NCBI GenBank assembly: GCA_027486035.1
Contig: JAIXPX010000037.1
Coordinates: 1 to 64,000 of the forward strand
Direction of reading: 5' to 3'
Origin: Erythrobacteraceae bacterium
GTDB taxonomy: Bacteria > Pseudomonadota > Alphaproteobacteria > Sphingomonadales > Sphingomonadaceae
DNA: 64,000 nt
Below, in pieces: positions 1-8,928 of this stretch. Every line of letters begins with the position of its first letter. The first letter of the stretch is position 1. The position numbers were made by a program, and so were the translations under genes. The notes under the pieces are model-generated. The model saw only the letters and a list, made by a program, of their open reading frames with translations, was not told the DNA's origin and searched no databases.

Positions 1-14
1 GACAGGAAACCGCC

Positions 15-182
15 ATGGCGAAGCCCACCACCGTCAAGATCCGCCTCGTCTCGAGCGAGGGCACCGGCTTCTTCTACGTGACCAAGAAGAACCCGCGCAA
101 CATCACCGAGAAGATGAGCTTCCGGAAGTACGATCCCGTCGCGCGCAAGCACGTCGAGTTCAAGGAAGCCAAGATCAAGTAA
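15..182 (+). CDS. rpmG: 50S ribosomal protein L33
   Basis: Small structural protein of the large ribosomal subunit, 55 residues, which is the normal family length. The ATG is preceded by AGGAAA at ribosome-binding distance. The N-terminal [20 protein letters not shown] block and the basic KMSFRKYDP core are typical of L33. There are no cysteines, so this is the zinc-independent form of the protein. It stands alone: a perfect GC-rich hairpin follows the stop codon, and the next gene (LolA-like) begins 90 bases later. Identification is firm. Confidence 0.96.
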   Translation: MAKPTTVKIRLVSSEGTGFFYVTKKNPRNITEKMSFRKYDPVARKHVEFKEAKIK

Positions 183-196
183 GATCGGCCCGGCGT

Positions 197-218
197 GCCG
201 CCCGTTCGGACGGGCGGC
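197..218 (+). terminator. Perfect hairpin after rpmG, possible terminator
   Basis: A 9-bp perfect stem, GCCGCCCGT pairing with ACGGGCGGC around a TCGG tetraloop, lies 15 bases after the rpmG stop. There is no T-run behind it, so it may stabilise the rpmG 3' end or act as a weak terminator rather than a classical intrinsic one. Confidence 0.4.
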
Positions 219-271
219 GACCCCGCGATAATTCATCGACAGTTCAAGCCCTCCGCCCTAGGCGCGTCGGC

Positions 272-946
272 ATGATGACGAAAATCTTCCCTGCCCGCCC
301 TCTGGCGCTGGGCTTCGGCGCTGCTGCGCTTGCGCTCGGCCTTGCTCCGGGCGGTCCCGCTTCCCTCTCTGCCCCCGCCGCAGCGCAGACCGCGCAGGCC
401 GGCGATCTCGACCGCGTCGTCGGGGCGCTGCGTGCGATCTCGACCATGAAGGCCGATTTCACCCAGACCGACCGCCAGGGCCAGACCCTGCGCGGGACCA
501 TGACCCTGAAGCGCCCGGGCAAGATCCGCTTCGATTACGGCACGGCCGCGAATTTCCTCATCATCTCGAACGGCAAGTCGCTCTACGTGGTCGACTACGA
601 GGTCAACCAGGTCGAACGCTGGCCGATCGGCAATTCCCCGCTGGGCGCGCTGTTCGATCCCGAAAAGGACGTGAAGCGCTTCGGCAAGCTGGTCCCGACC
701 CGCGACCCCAATGTGCTGAGCGTCGAGGTGCGCGATCCCAAGAAGCCCGAATTCGGGATGATCACGCTGATCTTCGTGAAGAACGCCGCGGCGCCGGGCG
801 GTTTGCAGCTCACCCACTGGGTCGCGCTCGACGCGCAGAACAATCGCACCCGCGTGCAGCTTGCAAACCAGCAATATGGCGTGGCGGTGGCCGACAGCAC
901 CTTCACCTTCAAGGATCCGCGCCGCTCGGCTCGTCGTCCCGGCTGA
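272..946 (+). CDS. LolA-like outer-membrane lipoprotein carrier protein
   Basis: Periplasmic chaperone-like protein of the LolA family, 224 residues. LolA carries lipoproteins from the LolCDE transporter to the outer membrane. A signal peptide covers about residues 1-38, with a hydrophobic Ala/Leu/Gly stretch and a likely AAAQ cleavage site. The mature part has the LolA pattern: an early segment on targeting fat-like cargo (STMKADFTQTD, about 57-67), GTMTLKRPGKIRFDY, then alternating beta strands (SLYVVDYEVNQVERWPI) and a C-terminal strand ending in TFTFKDPR. The start could be either of two adjacent ATG codons (272 or 275). A strong intrinsic terminator lies about 175 bases downstream. Alphaproteobacteria also have shorter LolA paralogues, so the exact subfamily is not settled. 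Confidence 0.88.
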   Translation: MMTKIFPARPLALGFGAAALALGLAPGGPASLSAPAAAQTAQAGDLDRVVGALRAISTMKADFTQTDRQGQTLRGTMTLKRPGKIRFDYGTAANFLIISNGKSLYVVDYEVNQVERWPIGNSPLGALFDPEKDVKRFGKLVPTRDPNVLSVEVRDPKKPEFGMITLIFVKNAAAPGGLQLTHWVALDAQNNRTRVQLANQQYGVAVADSTFTFKDPRRSARRPG

Positions 947-1120
947 ACGGGACGCGGCGAACGGTTGTACGAAAGCGACAGAAAGACGCCTTGTTCATGG
1001 GAATGAAAGGCACTTCCGGCTAATCATCCTCGACAAGCACGGTCGAAGGGAGGTTTCCCCCCTGTTGCCCACCCTTCATCAGGGCCTTGCTTGTACAAGC
1101 GTGACGAACGCTCCATGGAA

Positions 1121-1155
1121 CCCTCGACCCACCGCCCCCGGGTCGAGGGTTTTTT
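1121..1155 (+). terminator. Intrinsic terminator downstream of lolA-like gene
   Basis: CCCTCGACCC (1121-1130) pairs perfectly with GGGTCGAGGG (1140-1149) around a 9-base C-rich loop and is followed directly by six T residues. This is a textbook rho-independent terminator on the plus strand. It lies 175 bases beyond the stop of the LolA-like gene, so the transcript has a long 3' region or a separate small transcript ends here. Confidence 0.88.
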
Positions 1156-1256
1156 GTTTTGGGGGTTTTGTTTGAGCCCTCAAACGCGGGGCGCAGCGCG
1201 TTCGCGCTTGCGGCGGCTGTGCCGCCGGAGCAGCGCGCCGCCGCCAGCTCAATTCT

Positions 1257-2663
1257 CTACTTCTTCCAGCCCAGCGCCTTGGTGATGATCGAATAGATCA
1301 CATTCTGCTCGATCACCCCGCGCGCGCGGGCGGAGCCCGGGCCGGTGGCGAACAGGGCGACGTCCTCGCCCCCGTGGGTCTCGGCACCGGTCGGGACGAG
1401 TGATTGCTGGCGCGCGCCGAGGCCGGTCTGCGGCACGGGCCGCTCGCCCTTCACCGCACCCGGCCCGTTGGCATAGCCGAGCGTCGTATAGGGCTTGCCG
1501 TCGAGCGCCGGGGTCGGATCACCTTCCTTGAGCGCGCCCGCATGGTCGCCGTCGCCCCCGCCCGGAGGCGGCACCACCAGGCCGAGGATGTCGTTCCCGC
1601 GCACGGGATAGCCGGCGATGGTGAAGACGTGGCTGTGATCGGCGGTGACGAGGATCAGCGTCTCCCCAGGATCGGTATGGTCGACCGCGTATTGCACCGC
1701 CCGCGCGAATTCGACCGCCTCCTCCAGCGCATAGCCGGCGCGGCCCTCGTGGTGCGCGTGGTCGATGCGCCCGCCTTCGACCATCAGGTAATAGCCGTCC
1801 CTGTCGGTCTTGAGCCGCTCGATCGCCTGGGCGGTCATGTCGGTGAGGGTCGGCTCGGTGCTGTCGGGCTTGCGATCGGCCATGTAGCCCAGGTGGCTGG
1901 CATTGAAGAGCCCGAGCACAGGCTTGTCCCTGGGAGCGGCGGCAAGGCCGGGTGCATCCTTCACCACCACGCCGCCAGTCCTCGCGGCCCATTGCGCGGG
2001 CAGGTCAGCCGCCGGATCAGCGCGGCGACCGCCGCCGTTGCGGCCGTAGAACATGGCCGTCCCGCCGCCCAATGCGACATCGAACTTCGCCTCGGCGAGC
2101 TGGAGCGCGATGTCCTTGCAACCCTGCCCCTGCTGGTCGGCGGGGATGCTGGTGTCGGCCTCCCAATCGCGGTCGGCGGTATGGGCATAGACCGCCGCCG
2201 GGGTCGCGTGGGTGAGACGCGTGGTGGTGACGATGCCGACGGCAAGGCCCCGCGCCTTGGCCTCTTCGCCGAGCGTCGGCAGCGGATGGGCGAGCGCCTC
2301 CTTGCACACTCCGCGCGTCGCCTCCGGCCCGATCCCGAGCACGCCGATGCGGGTCTTGAGCCCGGTGTTCATCGCCGAGGCCGTGCCCGCGCTGTCGGGC
2401 ACCTGCGCATTGGTGTTGTAGGTCTTCACCAGCGCGACATTGGGGAATTTCTCGAAGCTGAGCTGGTTTTCCTCCCCCGTCTCCCCGCGCTTCTGCCCGT
2501 CATAGATGCGCGCCGCCGTGATGGTCGAGATGCCCATCCCGTCGCCGATGAAGAGGATCACGTTCTTCGCGCGCGGTTCGGCCGGCGGACGCCTGTCCTT
2601 GGCGAGGGCAGGCGTGGCGGCGGTGCTCGCGAGCAACAGGGCGGCAAGGATGGTGCGGGTCAT
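1257..2663 (-). CDS. Alkaline phosphatase
   Basis: Periplasmic phosphomonoesterase of the PhoA superfamily, 468 residues. Residues 1-21 form a signal peptide ending TPALA. The metal-binding Asp is in FIGDGMG (about 41), the catalytic Ser in PDSAGTASAMNTG (Ser91), and later metal ligands in EGGRIDHAHHEG and TADHSHVF. These establish the fold and the active two-zinc site. I chose the ATG at 2663 because everything upstream in frame lacks a signal sequence. The gene is divergent from xthA, with 99 bases between the start codons. The product probably releases phosphate from organic phosphate in the periplasm. No Pho box could be assigned with confidence. Confidence 0.93.
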   Translation of the reverse strand: MTRTILAALLLASTAATPALAKDRRPPAEPRAKNVILFIGDGMGISTITAARIYDGQKRGETGEENQLSFEKFPNVALVKTYNTNAQVPDSAGTASAMNTGLKTRIGVLGIGPEATRGVCKEALAHPLPTLGEEAKARGLAVGIVTTTRLTHATPAAVYAHTADRDWEADTSIPADQQGQGCKDIALQLAEAKFDVALGGGTAMFYGRNGGGRRADPAADLPAQWAARTGGVVVKDAPGLAAAPRDKPVLGLFNASHLGYMADRKPDSTEPTLTDMTAQAIERLKTDRDGYYLMVEGGRIDHAHHEGRAGYALEEAVEFARAVQYAVDHTDPGETLILVTADHSHVFTIAGYPVRGNDILGLVVPPPGGGDGDHAGALKEGDPTPALDGKPYTTLGYANGPGAVKGERPVPQTGLGARQQSLVPTGAETHGGEDVALFATGPGSARARGVIEQNVIYSIITKALGWKK

Positions 2664-2762
2664 GCGAGGTCTCCGGAACAGGTGAGCTGCCCCTATCGCT
2701 CGCCCAAGCGACATGAAAGTGAAAGCTGGAATGTTGCGCGATTGGTGCCTAAGTCCGGCCCC

Positions 2763-3551
2763 ATGCTCACCGTCGCCACCTGGAACATCAACTCCGCGCG
2801 CCTGCGCGTCAGCCTCATCGAAAAGCTGCTCGCCGAGGCCGCGCCCGACATCCTGTGCCTGCAGGAGATCAAGTGCGAGAGCCATCTGTTCCCGGCCGAG
2901 GCGCTGGCCGCGATGGGCTACACCCATCAGGCGGTGAGCGGGCAGAAGGGCTATCACGGCGTCGCCACGGTTGCCCGCGTGCCGATCCGCGAGGTCATGC
3001 GCCATGACTGGCAGGACAATGGCGAAGCGCGCCACATCGGGGTCGAGGTGCTCGGCAAGGACCTGCTGATCGAGAACGTCTATGTTCCTGCGGGCGGCGA
3101 CGTGCCCGACCGCGCGGTGAACCCCAAGTTCGGCCAGAAGCTCGACTTCCTCGGGCGGATGACGAAGTGGGCCGACCGGCTCGAGCGCCCCACGCTGATC
3201 GTCGGCGATTTCAATATCGCCCCGCTCGAATGCGACGTGTGGAGCCACAAGCAGCTGCTGAAGGTCGTCAGCCACACGCCCGTGGAGGTCGAGACGCTGG
3301 GCAAGTTCCGGGATGCCCACGGCTGGGTCGATCTCGGCCGCCAGCACATCCCCGCGCCCGGGCGCTACTATTCGTGGTGGAGCTACCGCAATCCCGGCTG
3401 GCAGGAGAACGACAAGGGCCGACGGCTCGACCATATGTGGGCCTCGCCCTCAGTCGCACAGCAGGCGCGCGGGCACCGCGTGCTCGAGGATGCAAGGCGC
3501 TGGGAGCAGCCCTCGGACCACGTGCCGCTGATCACGGAGTTCGACCTCTGA
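2763..3551 (+). CDS. xthA: Exodeoxyribonuclease III
   Basis: Base-excision-repair nuclease of the ExoIII/AP endonuclease family (262 residues). It cleaves DNA 5' to abasic sites and removes 3' blocks. Visible active-site motifs are WNINSARLR near the N terminus, LQEIK with the metal-binding Glu35, the catalytic Asp/Asn pair in VGDFNIAP (Asp149, Asn151), LDHMWAS, and the C-terminal catalytic His in SDHVPLI (His253). Its TGA stop overlaps the first codons of ribA, so the two genes are probably cotranscribed. Confidence 0.95.
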   Translation: MLTVATWNINSARLRVSLIEKLLAEAAPDILCLQEIKCESHLFPAEALAAMGYTHQAVSGQKGYHGVATVARVPIREVMRHDWQDNGEARHIGVEVLGKDLLIENVYVPAGGDVPDRAVNPKFGQKLDFLGRMTKWADRLERPTLIVGDFNIAPLECDVWSHKQLLKVVSHTPVEVETLGKFRDAHGWVDLGRQHIPAPGRYYSWWSYRNPGWQENDKGRRLDHMWASPSVAQQARGHRVLEDARRWEQPSDHVPLITEFDL

Positions 3552-4618
3552 GCCTTTCGCCGTCACCGGAACGCCGCGCCGCACAGGCTGTCGACGCGCT
3601 ACGGCATGGCTGGCCGCTGGCCTTTGCCGGAGGGCCCGTCCTGCTCCCGGTGGAAACCGCCATCGCACAAGGCGCGCGCGCGCCGCAGATGCTGATCTCC
3701 GCCGCGCGGGCCGCGACCTTGAAACTCGCCAACCAGCGCGAGGCCGCCGTGCCGCACGCGCCGGTGCTGATCGCGGGCGGCGAGGACTTCACTTTGCGCG
3801 ATGCCTTGCCGGTCGCCGACCCGGCGCTCGATCTCGGCAATCCGCTCAAGGGCCCCTTCAAGGCGGTGAGCCTCGACTGGGCCGAGACTGCCACCGCCGC
3901 TCTGGAACTGGCGCGGATCGCCGGGATCCTGCCCGCCTTCCTCGTCGATCCGGCGGAAGCGGGCGAGGCGGTTCCGGTCGCCGCGAGCGATCTTGCCGCC
4001 TATTCCGACGCAGGTGCCCTCCGGATCGTCACCCGCGCGCGCCTGCCCGTTTCGGCCTGCGAGGACGCCGAGATCGTCGCTTTCCGCTCCAATGCCGACC
4101 TGCGCGAACACGTGGTGCTCATCATCGGCACGCAGAGCGGCGACCGCCAGCCGCTGGTGCGGCTCCATTCGGAATGCCTGACCGGCGACATCCTCGGCAG
4201 CCTCAAATGCGACTGCGGCCCGCAACTCGACGCCGCGCTCCATGCGATGGCGCACGAGGCGACGGACAGCGGCGGGTGGGGCGTGCTGCTCTACATGCGA
4301 CAGGAGGGGCGCGGGATCGGCCTCGTCAACAAGCTGCGCGCCTATCGCTTGCAGGATCAGGGCTTCGACACGGTCGAGGCCAACCAGCGCCTCGGCCTGC
4401 CCGACGAGGCGCGCGATTTTCCGGTGGCGGCGCGGATGCTGGAGCTGCTCGGGGCGACGACGATCCGGCTGCTGACGAACAACCCCGCGAAGGTGCATGC
4501 GCTGGAGGCGGCAGGGATCACGGTGAGCCAGCGGGTGCCGCACCAGCTCCCCGAAAACCCCCACAATGCGCGTTATCTTGCGACGAAGCGCGATCGCGCG
4601 GGCCACTTGCTGATCTGA
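3548..4618 (+). CDS. ribA: GTP cyclohydrolase II with N-terminal extension
   Basis: First enzyme of riboflavin synthesis; opens the GTP ring to give the diaminopyrimidinone intermediate. The C-terminal catalytic domain has the zinc cysteines in SECLTGDILGSLKCDCG, the RQEGRGIGL motif and LLTNNPAKVHALEAAGI. About 150 residues of weakly conserved N-terminal sequence precede it, as in other sphingomonad RibA proteins; this part resembles a worn DHBP-synthase-like domain (inference). The reading frame has no ATG, GTG or TTG where the protein should begin. The best start is CTG at 3548, which overlaps the xthA stop as CTGA; the annotated start assumes this. Function is certain, the start is not. 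Confidence 0.9.
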   Translation: MSLSPSPERRAAQAVDALRHGWPLAFAGGPVLLPVETAIAQGARAPQMLISAARAATLKLANQREAAVPHAPVLIAGGEDFTLRDALPVADPALDLGNPLKGPFKAVSLDWAETATAALELARIAGILPAFLVDPAEAGEAVPVAASDLAAYSDAGALRIVTRARLPVSACEDAEIVAFRSNADLREHVVLIIGTQSGDRQPLVRLHSECLTGDILGSLKCDCGPQLDAALHAMAHEATDSGGWGVLLYMRQEGRGIGLVNKLRAYRLQDQGFDTVEANQRLGLPDEARDFPVAARMLELLGATTIRLLTNNPAKVHALEAAGITVSQRVPHQLPENPHNARYLATKRDRAGHLLI

Positions 4619-4696
4619 GGCGCATTTGCCGCTTGGCGGCGGGGCCGGAGCTTGGCTAAACCCCCGGACAAAGGTTCCAGAGGAGAGACCCGAGCC

Positions 4697-4975
4697 ATGC
4701 CTACACTCAAATCCTTCGCCATCCTGTCCGGCGCGGCGCTGATGCTCGCCGCTTGCGGCAGTGCCGACGACGCCTCGAGCGAGGCGAGCGCCGACACGGT
4801 CGAGATGCCCGCCGACAGCGCGCTTGCCCCGATTAGCGACGGTCCGGTGGCCGATCCCTCGGCGAGCGCCACCGACGCCGCCGACGTGCCCGAGCCGACT
4901 GCGACCGAAGCAGCCGATGCCGCCGCGAACGTCGCTGCCGCTGCTGCTGCCGCTGCCGAAGAACCCGCCGAGTAA
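4697..4975 (+). CDS. Small Ala-rich lipoprotein, unknown function
   Basis: A 92-residue predicted lipoprotein. The signal peptide ends in the lipobox LAAC with Cys20 as the lipidated residue. The mature part is acidic and low-complexity, rich in Ala, Asp, Ser and Glu, and ends in a run of alanines, so it is probably disordered. A GAGGAGAG ribosome-binding site lies before the ATG, which supports translation. It is followed after 11 bases by a second tiny lipoprotein of the same kind; the two may be a duplicated pair. I recognise no family. Confidence 0.72.
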   Translation: MPTLKSFAILSGAALMLAACGSADDASSEASADTVEMPADSALAPISDGPVADPSASATDAADVPEPTATEAADAAANVAAAAAAAAEEPAE

Positions 4976-4986
4976 GCGCGGCCGCG

Positions 4987-5226
4987 ATGCCGCCGCGCCG
5001 CGTGATCGCCGCCGCCTGTGCCCTTGCCCTGAGCTTCGCCCTCGCCGGTTGTGGGGACGAAGCGGCGGACGAACCGGGTGCGGTGAGCGCCGACGAGGCC
5101 AGGGCGCTCGAAGATGCCGCCTCGATGCTCGACGAGCGCGCGCTGCCGCTCGAGGCGCCGCCCTCCGACGCGCCGGACGCCGCGCCCGCCGAAATGACAG
5201 GCGACGGCTCGCCAGCGGCCCCCTAA
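4987..5226 (+). CDS. Small lipoprotein, unknown function
   Basis: A 79-residue predicted lipoprotein with a basic N terminus (MPPRR), a hydrophobic helix and the lipobox LAGC (Cys22). The short mature part is acidic and Pro/Ala-rich. It sits between the other small lipoprotein and the acyl-CoA dehydrogenase operon, in the same direction as both. The two lipoproteins share composition and layout but little exact sequence. No function can be assigned. Confidence 0.65.
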   Translation: MPPRRVIAAACALALSFALAGCGDEAADEPGAVSADEARALEDAASMLDERALPLEAPPSDAPDAAPAEMTGDGSPAAP

Positions 5227-5268
5227 CGGCCCTCGCACTGGCCGCCGCCCTTCAAGGATGATTGCCCC

Positions 5269-6471
5269 ATGAATGCCCCCGCCAACCTTACCGCCCCCGT
5301 GAACAGCGGCATGGACGAGGAGACCTTCGAGCAGTTCGCCGAGCAGCTCCAGCGCTACGTGCGCGAGCGGCTGATCCCGGCCGAGGCGCAGGTGATCGCC
5401 GAGGATCGCATCCCGGACGAGATCCTGAACGAGATGCGCGAGATGGGGCTTTTCGGTCTCTCAGTGCCCGAGGCATATGGCGGTGCGGGGCTCAACATGA
5501 CGCAATACGCCCGCGTCGTGAACATCATGGCCTATGCCGCGCCGGCCTACCGCTCGATCTTCTCGATCAATGTCGGGATGTTCGCGAGCGCGCTCAAGAA
5601 CGGCGCCACGGAAAGCCAGAAGGCCGAGTGGTATCCGAAGATCGCGGAAGGGCGGATCGCCTGCTTCGGCCTGACCGAGCCGGGTTCGGGGAGCGACAGT
5701 GCGGGCTTGCAAACCACCGCGGTCCCCGATCCGGACGGCAATGGCTGGATCCTCAACGGGACCAAGCGCTACATCACCAACGCCCCCCATGCCGATGTCG
5801 CCCTGATCATGGCGCGCACCAGCAAGGAGGCGCTGCCCAAGAACGCCCATATCAGCGCTTTCCTCGTGCCGATGGACAGCCCCGGCGTCTCGCGCGGATC
5901 GCCCGACAAGAAGATGGGCCAGTCGGGCTCGCACATCTCCGACATCATGCTCGACGACGTGCGCGTGCCGGGCGATGCCCTCCTCGGCGGGGAGACCGGC
6001 AAGGGCTTCGTCTTCGCGATGAAGAGCCTCGACAACGGCCGCATCAGCGTGGGCGCGGCGGCGACGGGCTATGCGCGGCGCGCGCTCGATTCCGCGCTGC
6101 GCTACGCCAAGGAACGCAAGGCTTTTGGCGAGCCGATCGCCAATTTCCAGCTCATCCAGCAGATGCTCGCCGACAGCGAGATCGAGATCTACGCCGCCGA
6201 AGCGATGATGAAGGACGTCACGACGCGGGCCGACCGGGGCGAGAACATCCTCGTCAAGGCCGCCGCCTTCAAGGTCTTCGCCTCCGAGATGTGCGGCCGC
6301 GTGGTCGACCGCGTGGTGCAGATCTACGGCGGCGCGGGCTACCTCGCCGAATACGACGCCGAACGCTTCTTCCGCGATGCGCGCATCTACCGCATCTACG
6401 AAGGCACGACGCAGATCCTCCAGCTCCAGATCGCCAAGCACATGCTGCGCGAGTGGGCGGCAAACGCCTGA
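5269..6471 (+). CDS. Acyl-CoA dehydrogenase
   Basis: FAD-dependent alpha,beta-dehydrogenation of an acyl-CoA (400 residues, normal length). The FAD/substrate signature CFGLTEPGSGSDSAG lies about 135-150, the second ACAD signature (QIYGGAGYLAEYDAERFFRD) near 345-365, and the probable catalytic Glu in RIYEGTTQI near 375. It opens a tightly coupled four-gene operon with a CaiB-type CoA transferase (1-base gap), a thiolase and a FAS1-like dehydratase. That set would activate, desaturate, hydrate and thiolytically cleave one acyl-CoA; which one cannot be read from the sequence. Confidence 0.93.
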   Translation: MNAPANLTAPVNSGMDEETFEQFAEQLQRYVRERLIPAEAQVIAEDRIPDEILNEMREMGLFGLSVPEAYGGAGLNMTQYARVVNIMAYAAPAYRSIFSINVGMFASALKNGATESQKAEWYPKIAEGRIACFGLTEPGSGSDSAGLQTTAVPDPDGNGWILNGTKRYITNAPHADVALIMARTSKEALPKNAHISAFLVPMDSPGVSRGSPDKKMGQSGSHISDIMLDDVRVPGDALLGGETGKGFVFAMKSLDNGRISVGAAATGYARRALDSALRYAKERKAFGEPIANFQLIQQMLADSEIEIYAAEAMMKDVTTRADRGENILVKAAAFKVFASEMCGRVVDRVVQIYGGAGYLAEYDAERFFRDARIYRIYEGTTQILQLQIAKHMLREWAANA

Positions 6472-6472
6472 G

Positions 6473-7705
6473 ATGTATAACCTTCTCAATGACCTGAGCA
6501 TCGTCGAAGTCTCGAGCTTCGTAGCCTCGCCCACGGCGGGGCTCTATTGCGCGCAGCTCGGCGCGGAGGTGATCCGCGTCGATCACAAGGCGGGCGGGCT
6601 GGATTACAACCGCTACATGCTGACGCGCGAGGGCCGCTCGCTTTCGTGGGAGAACCTGAACCGCGCCAAGAAGTCCGTGGCGCTCGATCTGCAATCCGCA
6701 GAGGGGCGCGAGCTGCTGGTGGAGCTGGCGGCCAAGGTCGGCCAGTGCATCACCAACCTGCCCGAGCAGAGCTTCCTCAGCCACGCGGCGATGCAAGCGA
6801 GGCGCGCGGACATGATCTCCCTCCGGGTCATGGGCTGGCACGACGGACGGCAGGCGATGGACTTCACCGTCAATGCCGCGGCCGGCTACCCGCTGATGTG
6901 CGGGCCGGAGGACTGGGATCCCGCGACCGCGCCGCCGGTCAACCAGGTGCTCCCGGCGTGGGACTTCATCACCGGGGCCTATGGCGCCTTCGCCATGCTC
7001 GCCGCGCTGCGCCACCGCGACCGGACGGGCGAGGGCAGCGAGGTGCGCCTGCCGCTCGGCGACGTCGCGATCGGGACGATGGCGAACGCGGGCCTCATGG
7101 CCGAGGTGCTCTATCGCGGCGCCGACCGCGAGCGGCTCGGCAATGCGATCTGGGGCGCCTTCGGGCGGGATTTCCGTAGCAAGGACGGCGTGCGCTTCAT
7201 GGTCGCCGCGCTCACGCCCAAGCAGTGGAGCGGCCTCGTCAAGGCCTTCGGCGTCGCGGCGGGCATCGCCGCGCTCGAGGCCGAGCACGGCGTGTGCTTC
7301 GCCGACGGCGACACCCCGCGCTTTCAGCACCGCGCCGCGCTGTTCGCGCTGTTCCAGAAGGCGGCAGACGGAATGGATTATGCGACCCTCGAAGCGCGCA
7401 TGGCCGCCGAGACCTGCACCTTCGAACGCTATCGGACGGCCTACGAGGCTGCGAACGATCCGGTGCTGATCGCGGAGAACCCGCTGTTCGGCCCCTCGCC
7501 CGCCAACCCCTCGGGCTTCGCATACCCCGCCACCCGCAGCTTCGCCAACCTGCCGGGGCGCGCTGCGGGCGATCCGGCCCCCGCCCCCTACCTCGGGCAG
7601 CATTCCGAAGAGGTGCTGGCCGAGAAACTCGGCCTTTCCTCGGGCGCGATCGGCAAGCTGGTCGATGCGGGGACCGTGGCTCTTTCGGACAAGGACAAGC
7701 AATGA
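6473..7705 (+). CDS. CaiB/BaiF-type family III CoA transferase
   Basis: A 410-residue protein of the family III CoA-transferase group, which moves CoA between carboxylic acids through an aspartyl intermediate. The N terminus (LNDLSIVEVSSFVASPTAG) matches the family's Rossmann-like opening, and GAEVIRVDHKAGGLDYNR the usual CoA-binding region. The candidate catalytic Asp is in AMDFTVNAAAGY (about 127). It begins one base after the acyl-CoA dehydrogenase stop and its own stop overlaps the thiolase start as ATGA, so it is translationally coupled. It may load the pathway acid with CoA. Confidence 0.88.
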   Translation: MYNLLNDLSIVEVSSFVASPTAGLYCAQLGAEVIRVDHKAGGLDYNRYMLTREGRSLSWENLNRAKKSVALDLQSAEGRELLVELAAKVGQCITNLPEQSFLSHAAMQARRADMISLRVMGWHDGRQAMDFTVNAAAGYPLMCGPEDWDPATAPPVNQVLPAWDFITGAYGAFAMLAALRHRDRTGEGSEVRLPLGDVAIGTMANAGLMAEVLYRGADRERLGNAIWGAFGRDFRSKDGVRFMVAALTPKQWSGLVKAFGVAAGIAALEAEHGVCFADGDTPRFQHRAALFALFQKAADGMDYATLEARMAAETCTFERYRTAYEAANDPVLIAENPLFGPSPANPSGFAYPATRSFANLPGRAAGDPAPAPYLGQHSEEVLAEKLGLSSGAIGKLVDAGTVALSDKDKQ

Positions 7706-8928
7706 CCAGACGCGCCGCCATCTGCACCCCGCTCCGCACCCCCGTGGGCAAGTTCCTCGGTGGGCTTTCCAGCATGAACGCGGGCCAATTGGGCGCGGTG
7801 ATCCTCAAGGCGCTGATGGAGCGCTCGGGGATCGATCCCGAACGGGTCGACGACGTGGTGTTCTCGCAGGGCTACGGCAATGGCGAGGCGCCCGCGATCG
7901 GCCACTGGTCGTGGCTCGCGGCAGGCCTCCCCATCGAGGTGCCCGGCTTCCAGCTCGACCGCCGCTGCGGCTCGGGCGTGCAGGCGGTGGCGACGGCGGC
8001 GATGATGGTCGAGACGGGCATGGCCGACGTCGTGGTCGCAGGCGGGGTCGAATCCATGTCCAATGTCGAGCACTACACCCTCGCCGCGCGCGGGGGCGTG
8101 CGGATGGGCGACATGGTGCTGCATGACCGCCTGTCGCGGGGGCGCGTGATGAGCCAGCCGGTCGAGCGTTTCGGGGTCATCACCGGGATGATCGAGACCG
8201 CCGAGAACCTCGCCAAGGACTACGGCATCACCCGCGAGGAGGCCGATGCCTTCGCGGTCCGTTCGCACCAGAACGCGACCCGCGCCTGGGCGGAGGGCAA
8301 GTTTGCCGAACAGCTCGTCCCGGTCGCCATCCCCCAGCGGAAGGGCGATCCCCTGATCTTCGACCATGACGAGGGCTACCGCACCGACGCCTCGATGGAG
8401 ACGCTGGGCAAGCTCGCCCCCATCGATGTGAAGCGCGATCCCGCCGCCATCGTCACCGCAGGCAATGCCAGCCAGCAGAACGATGCCGCCGCCGCGTGCC
8501 TCGTGGTCGCGGAAGACAAGCTGGAGGAACTGGGCCTCACTCCGATGCTGTGGTTCGGCGGCTGGGCGGCGGCGGGGTGCGATCCTTCGCGCATGGGCAT
8601 CGGCCCCGTGCCGGCGGTCGAGCGGTTGTTCGAACGGCGCGGCTACAGCTGGGACGATATCGGCCTCGTGGAACTCAACGAGGCCTTCGCGCCGCAGGTG
8701 CTCGCCGTGCTCAAGGGCTGGGGCTGGAGCACGGACGACAGCCGCCGCGACATTCTCAACGTCAACGGATCGGGCATCAGCCTCGGCCACCCCATCGGCG
8801 CGACCGGGGGGCGCATCCTTGCCGACATGGCGCACGAGATGCACCGGCGCGGGGTGCGCTATGGGCTCGAGACCATGTGCATCGGCGGCGGGCAGGGCAT
8901 CGCTGCCGTGTTCGAGCGGGCGACATGA
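7702..8928 (+). CDS. Acetyl-CoA acetyltransferase (thiolase)
   Basis: Thiolase of 408 residues. The nucleophilic Cys89 lies in DRRCGSGVQAV, followed by NEAFAPQ, the HPIGATGG loop and the C-terminal CIGGGQG motif with the second catalytic Cys. All three thiolase signatures are intact. ATGA overlaps on both sides tie it to the CoA transferase upstream and the dehydratase downstream. In this context a degradative 3-ketoacyl-CoA thiolase is more likely than a PHB-type biosynthetic one, but sequence alone does not decide. Confidence 0.93.
   Translation: MTRRAAICTPLRTPVGKFLGGLSSMNAGQLGAVILKALMERSGIDPERVDDVVFSQGYGNGEAPAIGHWSWLAAGLPIEVPGFQLDRRCGSGVQAVATAAMMVETGMADVVVAGGVESMSNVEHYTLAARGGVRMGDMVLHDRLSRGRVMSQPVERFGVITGMIETAENLAKDYGITREEADAFAVRSHQNATRAWAEGKFAEQLVPVAIPQRKGDPLIFDHDEGYRTDASMETLGKLAPIDVKRDPAAIVTAGNASQQNDAAAACLVVAEDKLEELGLTPMLWFGGWAAAGCDPSRMGIGPVPAVERLFERRGYSWDDIGLVELNEAFAPQVLAVLKGWGWSTDDSRRDILNVNGSGISLGHPIGATGGRILADMAHEMHRRGVRYGLETMCIGGGQGIAAVFERAT

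Noticed and set aside
1404-2762. Upstream extension of xthA across the alkaline phosphatase gene
   Set aside because: The real xthA begins at 2763 with the family N terminus; the extension is antisense to the phosphatase.
4697-5226. The two small lipoproteins as a toxin-antitoxin pair or entericidin-like pair
   Set aside because: Entericidins are shorter and have a distinct core; here only the lipobox and composition are shared, so the idea is unsupported.
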